Made by a program: the position numbers and the translations under genes. Under the pieces are notes generated by a model. It had not been told where the DNA came from. It did not search any database and was given only the letters and a program-made list of their open reading frames with translations. This document shows, piece after piece, positions 36,629 through 45,149 of a DNA stretch of 64,000 bases (within the stretch, counting starts at the first letter, position 1; each line of letters opens with the position of its first letter). Source of the DNA: VRUE01 sp963816785. Its GTDB lineage: Bacteria > Actinomycetota > Thermoleophilia > Solirubrobacterales > 70-9. The stretch spans positions 17,406 through 81,405 of the forward strand of contig CAWFLL010000003.1 of the NCBI GenBank assembly GCA_963816785.1, in the 5' to 3' direction.

Positions 36629-38089
36629 CTACGAGTGCGGCTCATCCCGCTCCGCTGCCGCAGTCGCGTCTATGACCGGTGCCGACCGCCGGCCGGCGCC
36701 GCGGCTTGGCTCGGACGGCCCCAGCTCCAAAAAGGAGCGCTTGATGCCCTCCGCGAGCACCCCCACGTCGGGCGCTGCCATGCGGTCGGCGTTGAGGCCG
36801 AAGACCATCTGGCCAGCGTACGTGACGACCGCGATGCCGATCGTGTGGCCGGCGAACAGCGGTACGAGTGGGAGGACCTCGACCAGGGGAGCGCCGAACG
36901 CATACAGCCGTTGCTGGGACGCACGGACGTTCGTGATTGTCAGGTTGAACATCCGTGTCCCACCGAACATCGACCGGGCGAGTAGTGCGCCGGCAAGTGG
37001 CGGCCCCATATCGGCGAGGTCGACGATGGTCCTTCCCCCGGCCCGTTGCGAGCCGGACTTGAGCTGCTCCGCGCGCTCGACGACGCGGCGGTAACGCGCG
37101 ATCGGGTCCGCCTCGGTCACTGGCAGATCGACGAACAAGGACGTCAGCTCATTGCCGAGCGCGTGCTCCCTGTCCTCTGATCGGATGTTCACCGGCACCT
37201 GGGCCCGCAGATTGCCCTCGGGCAGCGCGTCACCGCGGGAGAGCAGCAGGTGTCGCAGCCCACCAGTACAGAGCGCGAGCACGACGTCGTTGACCGTGCC
37301 ACCAAGGCGCGTCTTCATCGCCTTGACGTCGGCAAGGTCCAGCCGCACGGTGTCAAAGAGCCGCGTGCCGCTCATCGGCCCATTCAGGCTCGACTGCGGC
37401 GCCCCGATCACCTCCTCGCGTGCGATCAGCTCGACGGCCGCCCGCGCGCGATCAAATGATTCGCGCGGGTGTAGCGCCGCACCGACGCCGGCCCGCGTCC
37501 CGCGCAAAACCAAGCCGGGCGACAGCCAGAACCGGCCAGTGCCGTGCTCCCCGACCTCCCTACCGCCCCGTGGGGGCTGCGAGTGCGGTGGCAGAGCCTC
37601 CGGGGAGGTATCGAGCAGGACGTTCCCGATGTCAATCGAGCCGACGCCATCCACGAGACAATGGTGCGTCTTGGTCGCCAGCGCCCAGCGCCCTTCCTCA
37701 AGCCCGTCAAGTAGCGTCATCTCCCAGAGCGATCGGTGGCGGTCCAGGCGGTGCGACCAAAAGTCCCCAAGCCACTCGTGCAGCTCGGCCGCGCCGCCCG
37801 GCGCCGGCAGCGTTGCGCGATGAACGTGGGCATCTGGGTCGAACCCCTTTGCCGGCTCCCAGGTCAGCCACGTGAGCGGACCCGCATGGGGACCAGAGAG
37901 CTGCTGGGTAAAGCGCGGCAGATTTTCTATCCGCCCGCCCACGTAGTCGCGGAGCTCGGTGATGTCCGGCGTCCCGCCGCTGGGGAGCGGATCGAAGATG
38001 AGCGCCGCGCCGATGTGCATGTGCGCGGTGTCGTCGAACTGCTCAAGCTCGAGGAACATCGTGTCCAGCATGCTGAGCTGCTCACCCAT
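36629..38089 (-). CDS. Second WS/DGAT acyltransferase (island cargo)
   Basis: 486 aa member of the wax ester synthase/DGAT family. The catalytic motif is KTHHCLVDGVGS; VNDVVLALCTGGLRHLLL and LTITNVRASQQRLYAFG are the other family blocks. It is clearly divergent from the chromosomal WS/DGAT at 20291-21727 (for example the NVRASQQ block replaces NVPGPQF). It is the only gene between att copies 1 and 2. Neutral lipid synthesis is the expected role; the alcohol acceptor is unknown. Confidence 0.9.
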   Translation of the reverse strand: MGEQLSMLDTMFLELEQFDDTAHMHIGAALIFDPLPSGGTPDITELRDYVGGRIENLPRFTQQLSGPHAGPLTWLTWEPAKGFDPDAHVHRATLPAPGGAAELHEWLGDFWSHRLDRHRSLWEMTLLDGLEEGRWALATKTHHCLVDGVGSIDIGNVLLDTSPEALPPHSQPPRGGREVGEHGTGRFWLSPGLVLRGTRAGVGAALHPRESFDRARAAVELIAREEVIGAPQSSLNGPMSGTRLFDTVRLDLADVKAMKTRLGGTVNDVVLALCTGGLRHLLLSRGDALPEGNLRAQVPVNIRSEDREHALGNELTSLFVDLPVTEADPIARYRRVVERAEQLKSGSQRAGGRTIVDLADMGPPLAGALLARSMFGGTRMFNLTITNVRASQQRLYAFGAPLVEVLPLVPLFAGHTIGIAVVTYAGQMVFGLNADRMAAPDVGVLAEGIKRSFLELGPSEPSRGAGRRSAPVIDATAAAERDEPHS

Positions 38090-38256
38090 GGCCTATCACT
38101 CCCTCGTGATCTTGAGGTTGACCATAGCGCGAGGGACTCCACATCGGGCGTCCCCCGCGTAGCGGCCCGTGCTTCTCACGTCGCCCTTCACTCAAACAGC
38201 GTAGGCGCCAGGCTCCGCCGCATGTCTGTCCCCACGGCAGCGATCGCATAACTGGC

Positions 38257-38356
38257 GCCCGGAGGAGGGACTCGAACCCCCGACACGCGGATCATGATCG
38301 CCCCCGCGCGTTGCGGGCTGTATCCGTGGCTTCCGCTGACACCCTGCTGACACCCG
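38257..38356 (-). repeat. att copy 2
   Basis: Same tRNA 3'-half sequence as copy 1 with a changed acceptor end (GCCCGGAGG instead of TGCCGGAGG), core CGCGGATCATGATCG, shared TATCCGTGGCTTCCG block and arm pair CTGACACCCTG / CTGACACCCG at 11-bp spacing ending near 38356. It separates the WS/DGAT cargo from the Ala/Thr-repeat secreted protein. Confidence 0.85.
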
Positions 38357-38577
38357 CCTGGCGACAAAGGAAAGGCTATAACCGGGCGCTCGACCTCGTC
38401 GCCATCGCGTCCACGACCGAAGCCAATCTGTGCGCGAGAGAACGGCGCCAGCCAGCCCCATGCCTTGACACTCGGTGAGCGGCCGATATAGGGTCGCAAT
38501 CAGTGCATGATCAGGATTGGGTTCCTTTCGGGACTTGATCGCCACTCCTCGCCAGACGCCCTGAGATAGAAGAGACG

Positions 38578-39336
38578 ATGCTCAGAAAGTTGGACCCTCG
38601 TCGCTCCCCAGGGACATTTGTCGCAGTAATTGCCTTGATAGCTGCGCTAGGGGGGACGGCTATCGCCGCTGGCGGCCTGACCGGCACCCAGAAGAAGCAG
38701 GTGCGGAAGATCGCGACAAAGGTCTTCAACGGCAGGATCGGAGGGGCCTCCGTCGCCCACGCGGGTACCGCCGACACGGCGACCAAAGCGACGACAGCCG
38801 ACACGGCGGCCAAAGCGACCACGGCAACGACTGCGACCAAAGCGACCACGGCAACGACTGCGACCAGCGCCGATTCCGCCGATACCGCCGACAACGCGAC
38901 CAACGCCACCAACGCCACCAACGCCGGCAGCCTCGGCGGGATTCCGGCGAGCAGCTATCAGCGGGCTTGCCAACCTGGCGCGATCGCCGCCCACGTCTAC
39001 GTGAAAGGCTCGGCGGCCTTCTCCGCCACCTACACCAGCACCACCCCGCCGCTGCAGGACCCGTTCAACTGCACCGGCGCCGCGACCAAAGCGCAGGTCA
39101 AACGCACCGGGACGGGCGTCTACCTGGTGGACTTCCCTGGAGTGGACCCCGTCACCCACCTGGTCGCCACCGGGACCGCGACGGTCGATTCGGTGGGCAC
39201 CCAGCATCCCGAGGACAACGTCACCTACAAGCTGGTGTTCGACGCGGGGCTCGGCCGCACCGTCTACCAGGTCGAGATCGCGAACGGTGCAGGGACCCTC
39301 TTGGATCGGGAGTTCTCGTTCAGCGTGGACGCCTAA
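38578..39336 (+). CDS. Secreted protein with Ala/Thr-rich repeat stalk
   Basis: 252 aa exported protein. An N-terminal signal/anchor (FVAVIALIAALGGTAIAAGG) precedes a basic QKKQVRKIATKVFNG segment, a stalk of TADTATKATT-type repeats (residues 60-120) and a C-terminal beta-rich head with two cysteines (YQRACQPG, PFNCTG). This head-and-stalk plan resembles other exported proteins of the lineage, including the one at 25592-26188. It is the only gene between att copies 2 and 3. Confidence 0.75.
   Translation: MLRKLDPRRSPGTFVAVIALIAALGGTAIAAGGLTGTQKKQVRKIATKVFNGRIGGASVAHAGTADTATKATTADTAAKATTATTATKATTATTATSADSADTADNATNATNATNAGSLGGIPASSYQRACQPGAIAAHVYVKGSAAFSATYTSTTPPLQDPFNCTGAATKAQVKRTGTGVYLVDFPGVDPVTHLVATGTATVDSVGTQHPEDNVTYKLVFDAGLGRTVYQVEIANGAGTLLDREFSFSVDA
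38812..38865 (+). repeat. 27-bp perfect tandem duplication in the stalk
   Basis: Two identical 27-bp units (38812-38838 and 38839-38865, each starting AAAGCGACCACGG) encode KATTATTAT twice. An in-frame, recent duplication of stalk units; copy number could vary between strains. Confidence 0.85.
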
Positions 39337-39350
39337 GAACACTCCTTGAG

Positions 39351-39426
39351 TGCCGGAGGAGGGACTCGAACCCCCGACACGCGGATGTCGGGCTGTATCC
39401 GTGGCTTCCGCTGGCACCCTGCGGCA
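39351..39426 (-). repeat. att copy 3 (shortened)
   Basis: tRNA acceptor and T-arm identical to other copies (TGCCGGAGGAGGGACTCG), then CGCGGAT joins directly to GTCGGGCTGTATCCGTGG, so the usual spacer after the anticodon position is missing. One CTGGCACCCTG arm remains; the second is degraded (GCGGCAGGG). It begins 14 nt after the stop of the stalk protein. Confidence 0.8.
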
Positions 39427-39573
39427 GGGTCGAGATGTCCGCGATACGGCTATAGAGTCCCTGACGGTGAGGCGCTTTTTGTTGGCCCTAGTTCCCGTGT
39501 TCGGCCTGCTCGTAGTCGTTGTACTGAAGGCGGTCGGCGAGGATACTCAAGTGACGGGCGAGCGACAACAAAC

Positions 39574-40026
39574 ATGAAGAAGGCGACAACAACCATGAAG
39601 AAGAGGAAGAGCGGCTCGAAGCAAGGAAAAGGCGGAGACTCTCCCTCTCAGCTGATAGATGCGAGAATCAAGGAGCTGAGTGATTGGCGGGGCGAGACGC
39701 TCGCTCGGGTCCGAATTCTCATCAAGCAGGCCGACCCCGACGTGGACGAGGAGTGGAAGTGGAGAGGGGTTCCGGTGTGGTCGCACGCCGGAATGATCTG
39801 CACCGGAGAGACGTACAAGAATGTCGTGAAGATGACCTTTGCCAAGGGCGCCTCGTTGGAGGACCCTTCAGGCCTCTTCAACTCCAGCCTCGAAGGCAAC
39901 ACCAGGCGTGCCATCGATTTCCATGAGGGCGACAAGATTGATGAAAAGGCGTTGAAGGCGCTCATTCGCGCCGCCGTGGCACTGAACACGTCCTCAGCCG
40001 GCCAGCGGCCGGGGACGAGAACATAG
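39574..40026 (+). CDS. DUF1801-domain protein
   Basis: 150 aa cytosolic protein. After a Lys-rich start, residues 30-145 match the DUF1801 (YdhG-like) fold: IDARIKELSDWRGETLARVR, the WKWRGVPVWSHAGMICTGE strand block, VKMTFAKGASLEDPSGLFN and RRAIDFHEGDKIDE. The molecular role of the family is not settled. A second ATG seven codons in (39595) is also possible. It is the only gene between att copies 3 and 4. Confidence 0.82.
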   Translation: MKKATTTMKKRKSGSKQGKGGDSPSQLIDARIKELSDWRGETLARVRILIKQADPDVDEEWKWRGVPVWSHAGMICTGETYKNVVKMTFAKGASLEDPSGLFNSSLEGNTRRAIDFHEGDKIDEKALKALIRAAVALNTSSAGQRPGTRT

Positions 40027-40209
40027 ACGACCGAGAGGGATTTGAGGCGGAGTGGGTGAGGCTCCTTCCCGAACGCCTCGAGGTTGGTGCCCTGGACCGT
40101 TCCGACGATTGCCCGAGCCACGACCGCTTTGTTCTCCCAGGAGGCCGGATCCCCCTCCCGAATAGGATGCTCGCCCTTGCGCTGGCACCCTGGCAACTTC
40201 CCCCGACCA

Positions 40210-40240
40210 CGAAAAAACCCTGCCTGAGCGGGGCTTTTGT
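40210..40240 (-). terminator. tRNA-type terminator next to att copy 4
   Basis: CCCTGCCTGAGCGGGG hairpin flanked by an A-run at the left and TTTT at the right. Read on the minus strand it follows the tRNA 3' end and ends in a T-run, so it is the terminator of the original tRNA carried along with this copy. The same hairpin, perfectly paired, occurs beside copy 7. Confidence 0.65.
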
Positions 40241-40243
40241 CGA

Positions 40244-40420
40244 TGCCGGAGGAGGGACTCGAACCCCCGACACGCGAATTATGATCGCGCCCGGCGAGTG
40301 CAAGGGAGTGCGGCCTGGTGCGGGTTTTCGGCGCTAAGGCGCCAGATCAGGCGTCGGCACGGGGTCGGGGGTTGCGGGCTGAATCCGTGGCTTCCGCTGA
40401 CACCCTGCTGGCACCCTGGC
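40244..40420 (-). repeat. att copy 4 with long arm region
   Basis: tRNA 3' half as in copy 1, core reading CGCGAATTATGATCGCG, then about 100 bp containing the dyad GGCGCTAAGGCGCC, followed by AATCCGTGGCTTCCG and the arm pair CTGACACCCTG / CTGGCACCCTG (11-bp spacing, to 40420). Copies 5, 6 and 7 share this long version, including a CGCTA-centred dyad. Confidence 0.85.
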
Positions 40421-40759
40421 GGGCGAGCGCCCCTGGTGGTCCCGGATGCCGGCGCGGCCCGAGGTGCCGAAAAGCGCTCAGGGGGCCGGAACGCCCCTGA
40501 GCGGCGTGGAGCCGACCGTTTTCGAGATGACCGCGCCGAAGCTAGTCCACCTACGATCAAAGTCAAGAAGCCGGGCTTCCTCGACGTGCTGCCGTCACAG
40601 CGTTACCGCCCAAACCCGCGCGAAACGGCGCCTGACTCTGGATTCCGATGCCGGTGAAGCCGGTGGTTTCACGGGAGCCTGGATGTGGTCGGACGTGGTG
40701 GATGGAAAGCAGCCCCTTAATGTTGTCGTTGAGTGGTGTTGTGAGACTCTCCGGGCCAG
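40421..40759. other. Intergenic region after att copy 4
   Basis: About 340 bp of GC-rich DNA between the arm repeats of copy 4 and the dienelactone-hydrolase gene. It contains inverted-looking blocks such as AGCGCTCAGGGGGCC near 40477. I see no supported gene. The promoter of the following operon should lie toward its right end. Confidence 0.35.
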
Positions 40760-41470
40760 ATGACCGAGGTGAAGATCCCCACTCCTCGTGGTGAGATGCC
40801 GGCCTACCTGGCCACGCCAGCCGATGAGGGACCGTGGCCGGGCGTCGTCGTCATACACGACGCCCTGGGCATGAGCACGGACGTCCGCAACCAAGCGGAC
40901 TGGCTGGCGAGTGAGGGACATCTCGCGGTGGCGCCCAATCTCTACTACTGGGGCCGCCGGATCCGGTGCCTGATCTCGACGGTTCGCGGAGGGGAGCGGC
41001 CGCTGTGCGAGCTCGACGCCGCGCGCCGCTGGCTGGCCGAGCACGAACGCTGCACCGGCAGGACCGGCGTGATCGGCTTCTGCATGGGAGGCGACTTCGC
41101 GCTGTTGATGGCGCCCCGCGCCGGCGTCTCCGTCGCCAGCGTCAACTACGGCGGCGCCACCAGGGAAGTGGAGCGTGCCCTCCCCGACGTCTGCCCGATC
41201 GTCGGGAGTTTCGGTGCGCGGGATCGGTGGCCCGGAATACGCAAGGTTCCTGAACGTCTCGAGCGGATGCTCAGCGAGGCCGGCGTTGAGCACGACATCA
41301 AGGTCTATCCCGACGCGGGACACGGCTTCCTCAACGACCACGACCCAGCGGAGCTCCCGGTCTGGGTCAAGGGGATCGCGGCGCTCGCGCGGGCCGAATA
41401 CCACGACCCTTCCGCCCAGGACGCCCGGCGGCGCATCGTCGCCTTCTTCGGCGCCCACCTCAAGTCCTGA
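40760..41470 (+). CDS. Dienelactone hydrolase family protein
   Basis: 236 aa alpha/beta hydrolase. The N-terminus VKIPTPRGEMPAYLATPA and the Cys nucleophile elbow GVIGFCMGGDFAL are typical of DLH. The acid is in FGARDRW and the catalytic His in PDAGHGFLND. DLH members open lactone rings in aromatic degradation, but many have other esters as substrates. First of two same-strand hydrolase genes (8-nt gap). Confidence 0.88.
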   Translation: MTEVKIPTPRGEMPAYLATPADEGPWPGVVVIHDALGMSTDVRNQADWLASEGHLAVAPNLYYWGRRIRCLISTVRGGERPLCELDAARRWLAEHERCTGRTGVIGFCMGGDFALLMAPRAGVSVASVNYGGATREVERALPDVCPIVGSFGARDRWPGIRKVPERLERMLSEAGVEHDIKVYPDAGHGFLNDHDPAELPVWVKGIAALARAEYHDPSAQDARRRIVAFFGAHLKS

Positions 41471-41478
41471 CGCTCCTT

Positions 41479-42681
41479 ATGCACGAGGAATTTGTCGAGA
41501 GCGCGCCGCACCACGGGGGTCGGGTCGCTCCGGGCTTCGAGGAGGTACGTACCGAGTTCGAGCGCAACTTCTCCGAGCGGAGCGAGATCGGCGCTGCCGT
41601 CGCCGCGTATTGGCGTGGCGGGAAGGTGGTCGATCTGTGGGGTGGCCGCCGCACGTCGAGTGGGGACGCACCGTGGAACGAGGACACCCTGGTCGTCGTC
41701 AACTCGACGACCAAGGGTCTCGCGGCGATGACGGTCGCCGTCGCGAACTCTCGCGGCTGGATCGACTATGAGGCACCGGTCGCCGAGTACTGGCCCGAGT
41801 TCGCCCAGAACGGTAAGGGCGCCGTCACCGTGCGCCAGCTCCTCAGTCACGAGGCGGGGTTGGTCTGGATCGACGAGCCGTTGCGCCCCGACGACATGCG
41901 TGACCTCGACCACGTGTCTCGTGCGCTCGCGCGTCAGAAGCCGGCCTGGGAGCCGGGAACGCGGCACGGTTACCACGCGATGACGATCGGGCTCTACATG
42001 CAGGAGCTGATCCGCCACGTCGACCCGGCGCATCGCACGCTCGGCCGGTTCTTCGCTGAGGAGATCGCGAAGCCGCTGGAGATCGAGTTCTACATCGGAT
42101 TGCCGCCCGAGGTTCCCGACGAGCGGCTCGCGCAGCTGAGGCTCTTCTCTCCCATGCGCGCCATCCGAGCGCTGCCTTCGGTCCCCAGGGGGTATGTGAT
42201 GCGGATCCTGTGGCCCTGGTCGCTGCTGCGAAAGTCGATGCTGTTCGCGGACCTCGACGCGAACGATCGCCGCATGCTCGAGGTCGAGATCCCGGCAGGC
42301 AACGGCGTGGGGACGGCGCGGGCGATCGCGCGAGCCTACTCGGCGTTCGCGGAAGGAGGAGCGGAGCTCGGCATCACCCCGGCGACACTCGCGAGCCTCA
42401 CGGCGATCAACGACCCCGAGCGTCCGAGGGACGAGGTAATGGGTGTGCCCAGCTGGATGTCGCTCGGCTTCCTCCGACCGGGACCGCAGCTCGATTGGGG
42501 CTCGAGTCGGCGCGCCTTCGGCACGCCGGGCGCCGGCGGCTCTTTCGGCTTCGCCGATCCTGACGCACGGCTCGGCTTCGCCTACGTGATGAACAACATG
42601 GAGTTCCACATGTTCGACGACCCGCGCGAGAAGGCGCTGCGCGACGCCGTGCACCGCGCGATCCGGCGGCTCTCAGACTGA
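41479..42681 (+). CDS. Serine hydrolase, class C beta-lactamase/esterase family
   Basis: 400 aa cytosolic (no signal peptide) member of the serine beta-lactamase-like family. The catalytic Ser-Lys pair is in VVNSTTKGLAAM (STTK). The Tyr of the second motif is in GYHAMTIG, and the third block is FGTPGAGGSFGFADP. The layout matches EstB-type esterases rather than periplasmic AmpC. It is coexpressed with the DLH-like gene; the substrate is unknown. Confidence 0.85.
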   Translation: MHEEFVESAPHHGGRVAPGFEEVRTEFERNFSERSEIGAAVAAYWRGGKVVDLWGGRRTSSGDAPWNEDTLVVVNSTTKGLAAMTVAVANSRGWIDYEAPVAEYWPEFAQNGKGAVTVRQLLSHEAGLVWIDEPLRPDDMRDLDHVSRALARQKPAWEPGTRHGYHAMTIGLYMQELIRHVDPAHRTLGRFFAEEIAKPLEIEFYIGLPPEVPDERLAQLRLFSPMRAIRALPSVPRGYVMRILWPWSLLRKSMLFADLDANDRRMLEVEIPAGNGVGTARAIARAYSAFAEGGAELGITPATLASLTAINDPERPRDEVMGVPSWMSLGFLRPGPQLDWGSSRRAFGTPGAGGSFGFADPDARLGFAYVMNNMEFHMFDDPREKALRDAVHRAIRRLSD

Positions 42682-42687
42682 GACCGA

Positions 42688-42709
42688 GAAACCCCGCGAA
42701 GGCGGTTTC
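42688..42709. terminator. Hairpin between convergent genes
   Basis: GAAACC (42688-42693) pairs with GGTTTC (42704-42709) around a GC-rich interior. It lies just after the serine hydrolase stop and before the end of the convergent CAAX protease gene. A bidirectional terminator is plausible, although the T-runs are weak. Confidence 0.45.
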
Positions 42710-42745
42710 GCGTCTTCCCTCCTCGCGCAAAGCGGCAGCGTGCCT

Positions 42746-43528
42746 CTAGTCAAGCACGAGGGTGAGGACGACGATGATGACGAGGACGCTCTGAGCCGAG
42801 TGCACGATGATTCCCATCCACGCGCTCTGGAAACGCCGCGAGGGATAGGAGAGGGCGAAGATGTCCACCAGGGTGGTGGGGATCACCCATGGAGTGTGCA
42901 GGTGGTAGACCGCAAACAGCACCCCGTTCGCGATCCAGTCACCCCTTCCAAAGACGCCCTTCATTCGCGGCAGCAGAAGCCCACGGAAGAGCAGCTCCTC
43001 GCCGAGCACCGAATTGAAGACGGCGAGCACGACGACCACCGCGAACCAGCCCCACGCGCCGCTGAAGAATTCTTCGCCACGGTCGGATTCCAGGAACTCG
43101 CCGAAATCCCTCGACAAGGATCCTGTCGGCCCCGGCAAGGCTGCCTCGAGGGCGAAGAGCGCGACGAACGGCAACACCCACCACCAGACCCTTCCACCCA
43201 CGCGGCCGGACTTCGGATCCCGGGGTGCCCGCAGCCACAGCGCCTCGCGCACACGCGACCCTTGGAGTCCCCCCAACTCGCGCCTGGTGAGGATCAGGAT
43301 CAGCACGAATTGCCAGATGAGCCCCACCGTGAGGCAGATCAGCAGGGCCTTGGTAAGTGGCTCATCGCCCCCAAGTTGGTCTCTGAGCCAGGGAGCGATG
43401 ACCCAGGCCAGAACGCCCATCGGGACGGCGGCTGCCGCCCACACCGCGAGGATCTGGGCGAGCGAGTATTGCCTGACTGCTGCATACCGGTCGCCTTCGC
43501 GCTCCGGCGAGTGCTCCATCAACGCCAC
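42746..43528 (-). CDS. CPBP-family intramembrane metalloprotease (CAAX/Abi type)
   Basis: 260 aa integral membrane protein with about seven hydrophobic segments. The family motif is GEELLFRGLLLPRM (EExxxR), followed by the His blocks FAVYHLHTPW and IIVHSAQSVL. Bacterial members process prenylated or peptide substrates, and some protect against bacteriocins or phage. The target here is unknown. It is island cargo between att copies 4 and 5. Confidence 0.85.
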   Translation of the reverse strand: MALMEHSPEREGDRYAAVRQYSLAQILAVWAAAAVPMGVLAWVIAPWLRDQLGGDEPLTKALLICLTVGLIWQFVLILILTRRELGGLQGSRVREALWLRAPRDPKSGRVGGRVWWWVLPFVALFALEAALPGPTGSLSRDFGEFLESDRGEEFFSGAWGWFAVVVVLAVFNSVLGEELLFRGLLLPRMKGVFGRGDWIANGVLFAVYHLHTPWVIPTTLVDIFALSYPSRRFQSAWMGIIVHSAQSVLVIIVVLTLVLD

Positions 43529-43761
43529 CCTAACCTGTGCCGCCGCGCGCTCGCAACCCCCGACGTCGTGGGGCGACCTTCGCCTCCCCTCTCGCGTGAA
43601 AACGGAAGCGGGGGGGAACCCAGCTCATTAATACGGTCCTAGCGGCGGGAAACCTCGATGGTGAGGGGCGGCAGCGCGAGCCTTATGGAAAAAGGGTGGT
43701 ACTCCTGGGAGCCAGAGCACTCCTATGTTGCCCTGTCCGCGACCGGTGCGAGCCTTGGGGC

Positions 43762-44112
43762 ATGGTCCTTTCCGTGGCGCGCATGTTCGCTCGCTGCCTG
43801 GGAGCGATCAAATACGCCGCCAAGGAGGAGAGCTTCGTCGCCGTTTTCGGTGCTGCGGCCGCTCTCGTTCTCACCGGCACGGTCGTCTACACGCTCGGCG
43901 AAGGCTGGAATGTGGTGGACGGGTTCTACTTCGCCGTCTGCACGCTGACCACGTCTAGCATTGCCGATCCGAGCCTCACGCTCACCAGCGAGGTGCTCAA
44001 AGTCTTCACCGCCCTCTACGTCCTGACCGGCATCGGAATCCTGGTCGAGGTAGCGCGCCAGCTCGGCGTCGGCTTCGTGACATTGCGCCAAGAGAGGCAA
44101 AGAGGCCGTTAA
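43762..44112 (+). CDS. Two-TM ion channel-like protein with unusual filter
   Basis: 116 aa with the TM-pore-TM plan of small potassium channels: hydrophobic VAVFGAAAALVLTGTVVYTL, the pore segment VVDGFYFAVCTLTTSSIADP, and a second helix VFTALYVLTGIGILVEVA. The usual filter TVGYGD is replaced by TTSSIAD, so selectivity is doubtful. The start is taken at ATG 43762 (MVLSVARMFAR); an earlier in-frame start would add 22 atypical residues. Confidence 0.7.
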   Translation: MVLSVARMFARCLGAIKYAAKEESFVAVFGAAAALVLTGTVVYTLGEGWNVVDGFYFAVCTLTTSSIADPSLTLTSEVLKVFTALYVLTGIGILVEVARQLGVGFVTLRQERQRGR

Positions 44113-44286
44113 CGCCCGTCTCCACAAAAAAGATCCGCCAGAGATGCCGCCGCCGGAGTAGAAGGGAAGCGCCATGCGCTCCCAACGGGTCTTTAGCGAC
44201 CGGAAATCCTGACCGTGGAACCTGGCACCGCGGCGCTTGACGCATTAGATCGGCGACCCCAGCCAGGGGTGCCATAGGATTGCGCC

Positions 44287-44688
44287 GTGCCGTTCACGCT
44301 CAGGAACCTCAAGGAGGACCTGGAGGACGTCGGGTCCAGGTTCGACGGCGCGCCGGACCTGGAGTTCCGCTTGGCGACCGAGGCGCTCGAGCTCGAGAAA
44401 TCCGGCCTGAGCTACCAGCGCGTCCCGCCCGGCTATCGCTTTCCGTACGGCCACACGCACAAGAAGCAGGAGGAGGTGTACGTGGTCCTGCGCGGGAGCG
44501 GGCGGATGAAGCTCGACGACGAGATCGTCGAGCTCAAGGAATGGGACGCGGTGCGCGTCCCGCCCGGTACGTGGCGAGGCTACGAGGCCGGGCCGGAGGG
44601 CCTCGAGATCCTCGTCATCGGCGCGCCCAATCTCGGCGAGGCTCCGCGCGAAGACGTCGATGGCCAGCGCGACTGGTGGGCTGACTAG
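44287..44688 (+). CDS. Cupin-domain protein
   Basis: 133 aa single-domain cupin. HTHKKQEEVYVVLRGSGRMKL carries the first metal motif (H-x-H, Glu), and WDAVRVPPGTWRGYEAGPEG the second, where the usual His is Trp-Arg, so metal binding may be partial. The GTG start at 44287 gives the natural N-terminus PFTLRNLKEDLEDV. The substrate is unknown. Confidence 0.82.
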   Translation: MPFTLRNLKEDLEDVGSRFDGAPDLEFRLATEALELEKSGLSYQRVPPGYRFPYGHTHKKQEEVYVVLRGSGRMKLDDEIVELKEWDAVRVPPGTWRGYEAGPEGLEILVIGAPNLGEAPREDVDGQRDWWAD

Positions 44689-44852
44689 CGCCAGATAGGT
44701 GAAGATGAAGCGGGAGAAGGAACTCACTCAGCACTACGGCTTCGACCCCGGGGCGGCCACCCTGCTCGCAGGCGGGGAACTTGGTCGGCCGGACGGACGG
44801 GCGGCGATCCCAAAACGCATCCCGTAGGCGGCGCATTTGGCTTCAGAGGTCA

Positions 44853-45023
44853 TGCCGGAGGAGGGACTCGAACCCGACACGCGGATTATGATCGCGCCCC
44901 GGCGTATCCGTGGAGTGCGTGCTGTTACGGATTTCTCCCGCTAGGAGGCGATTTCAGACGTCAGCCGGGCCTTTCGATTGCGTGCTGTATCCGTGGCTTC
45001 CGCTGACACCCAGCTGACACCCA
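44853..45023 (-). repeat. att copy 5 with long arm region
   Basis: tRNA 3' half with two C bases missing in the T-stem (CGAACCCGACAC instead of CGAACCCCCGACAC), core CGCGGATTATGATCGCG, an extra GTATCCGTGGAGTGCGTGC block, a CCGCTAGGAGG dyad, then TATCCGTGGCTTCCG and arms CTGACACCCAG / CTGACACCCAT, 11 bp apart. It lies just upstream of the hydrolase-cyclase gene. Confidence 0.85.
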
Positions 45024-45149
45024 TAGCGGAGAAGCAGAGGGGCTACAAAGCTAAGCTGCACGGGGCCAGGCCCTAGCATTCAGGGCACGAAGCTGGAGCC
45101 CGAGACCCGGTATGCCCGTGCTGGCGACATTCGAGTTGCCTATCAGGTT

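Noticed and set aside
38760..38940. CRISPR-like or satellite repeat array.
   Set aside because: The repeats are in frame, encode Ala/Thr-rich stalk units, and have no regular spacer structure.
44700..44850. Minus-strand 73-codon frame between the cupin gene and att copy 5.
   Set aside because: No ribosome site, no recognisable motif and partial overlap with the cupin gene; treated as non-coding.
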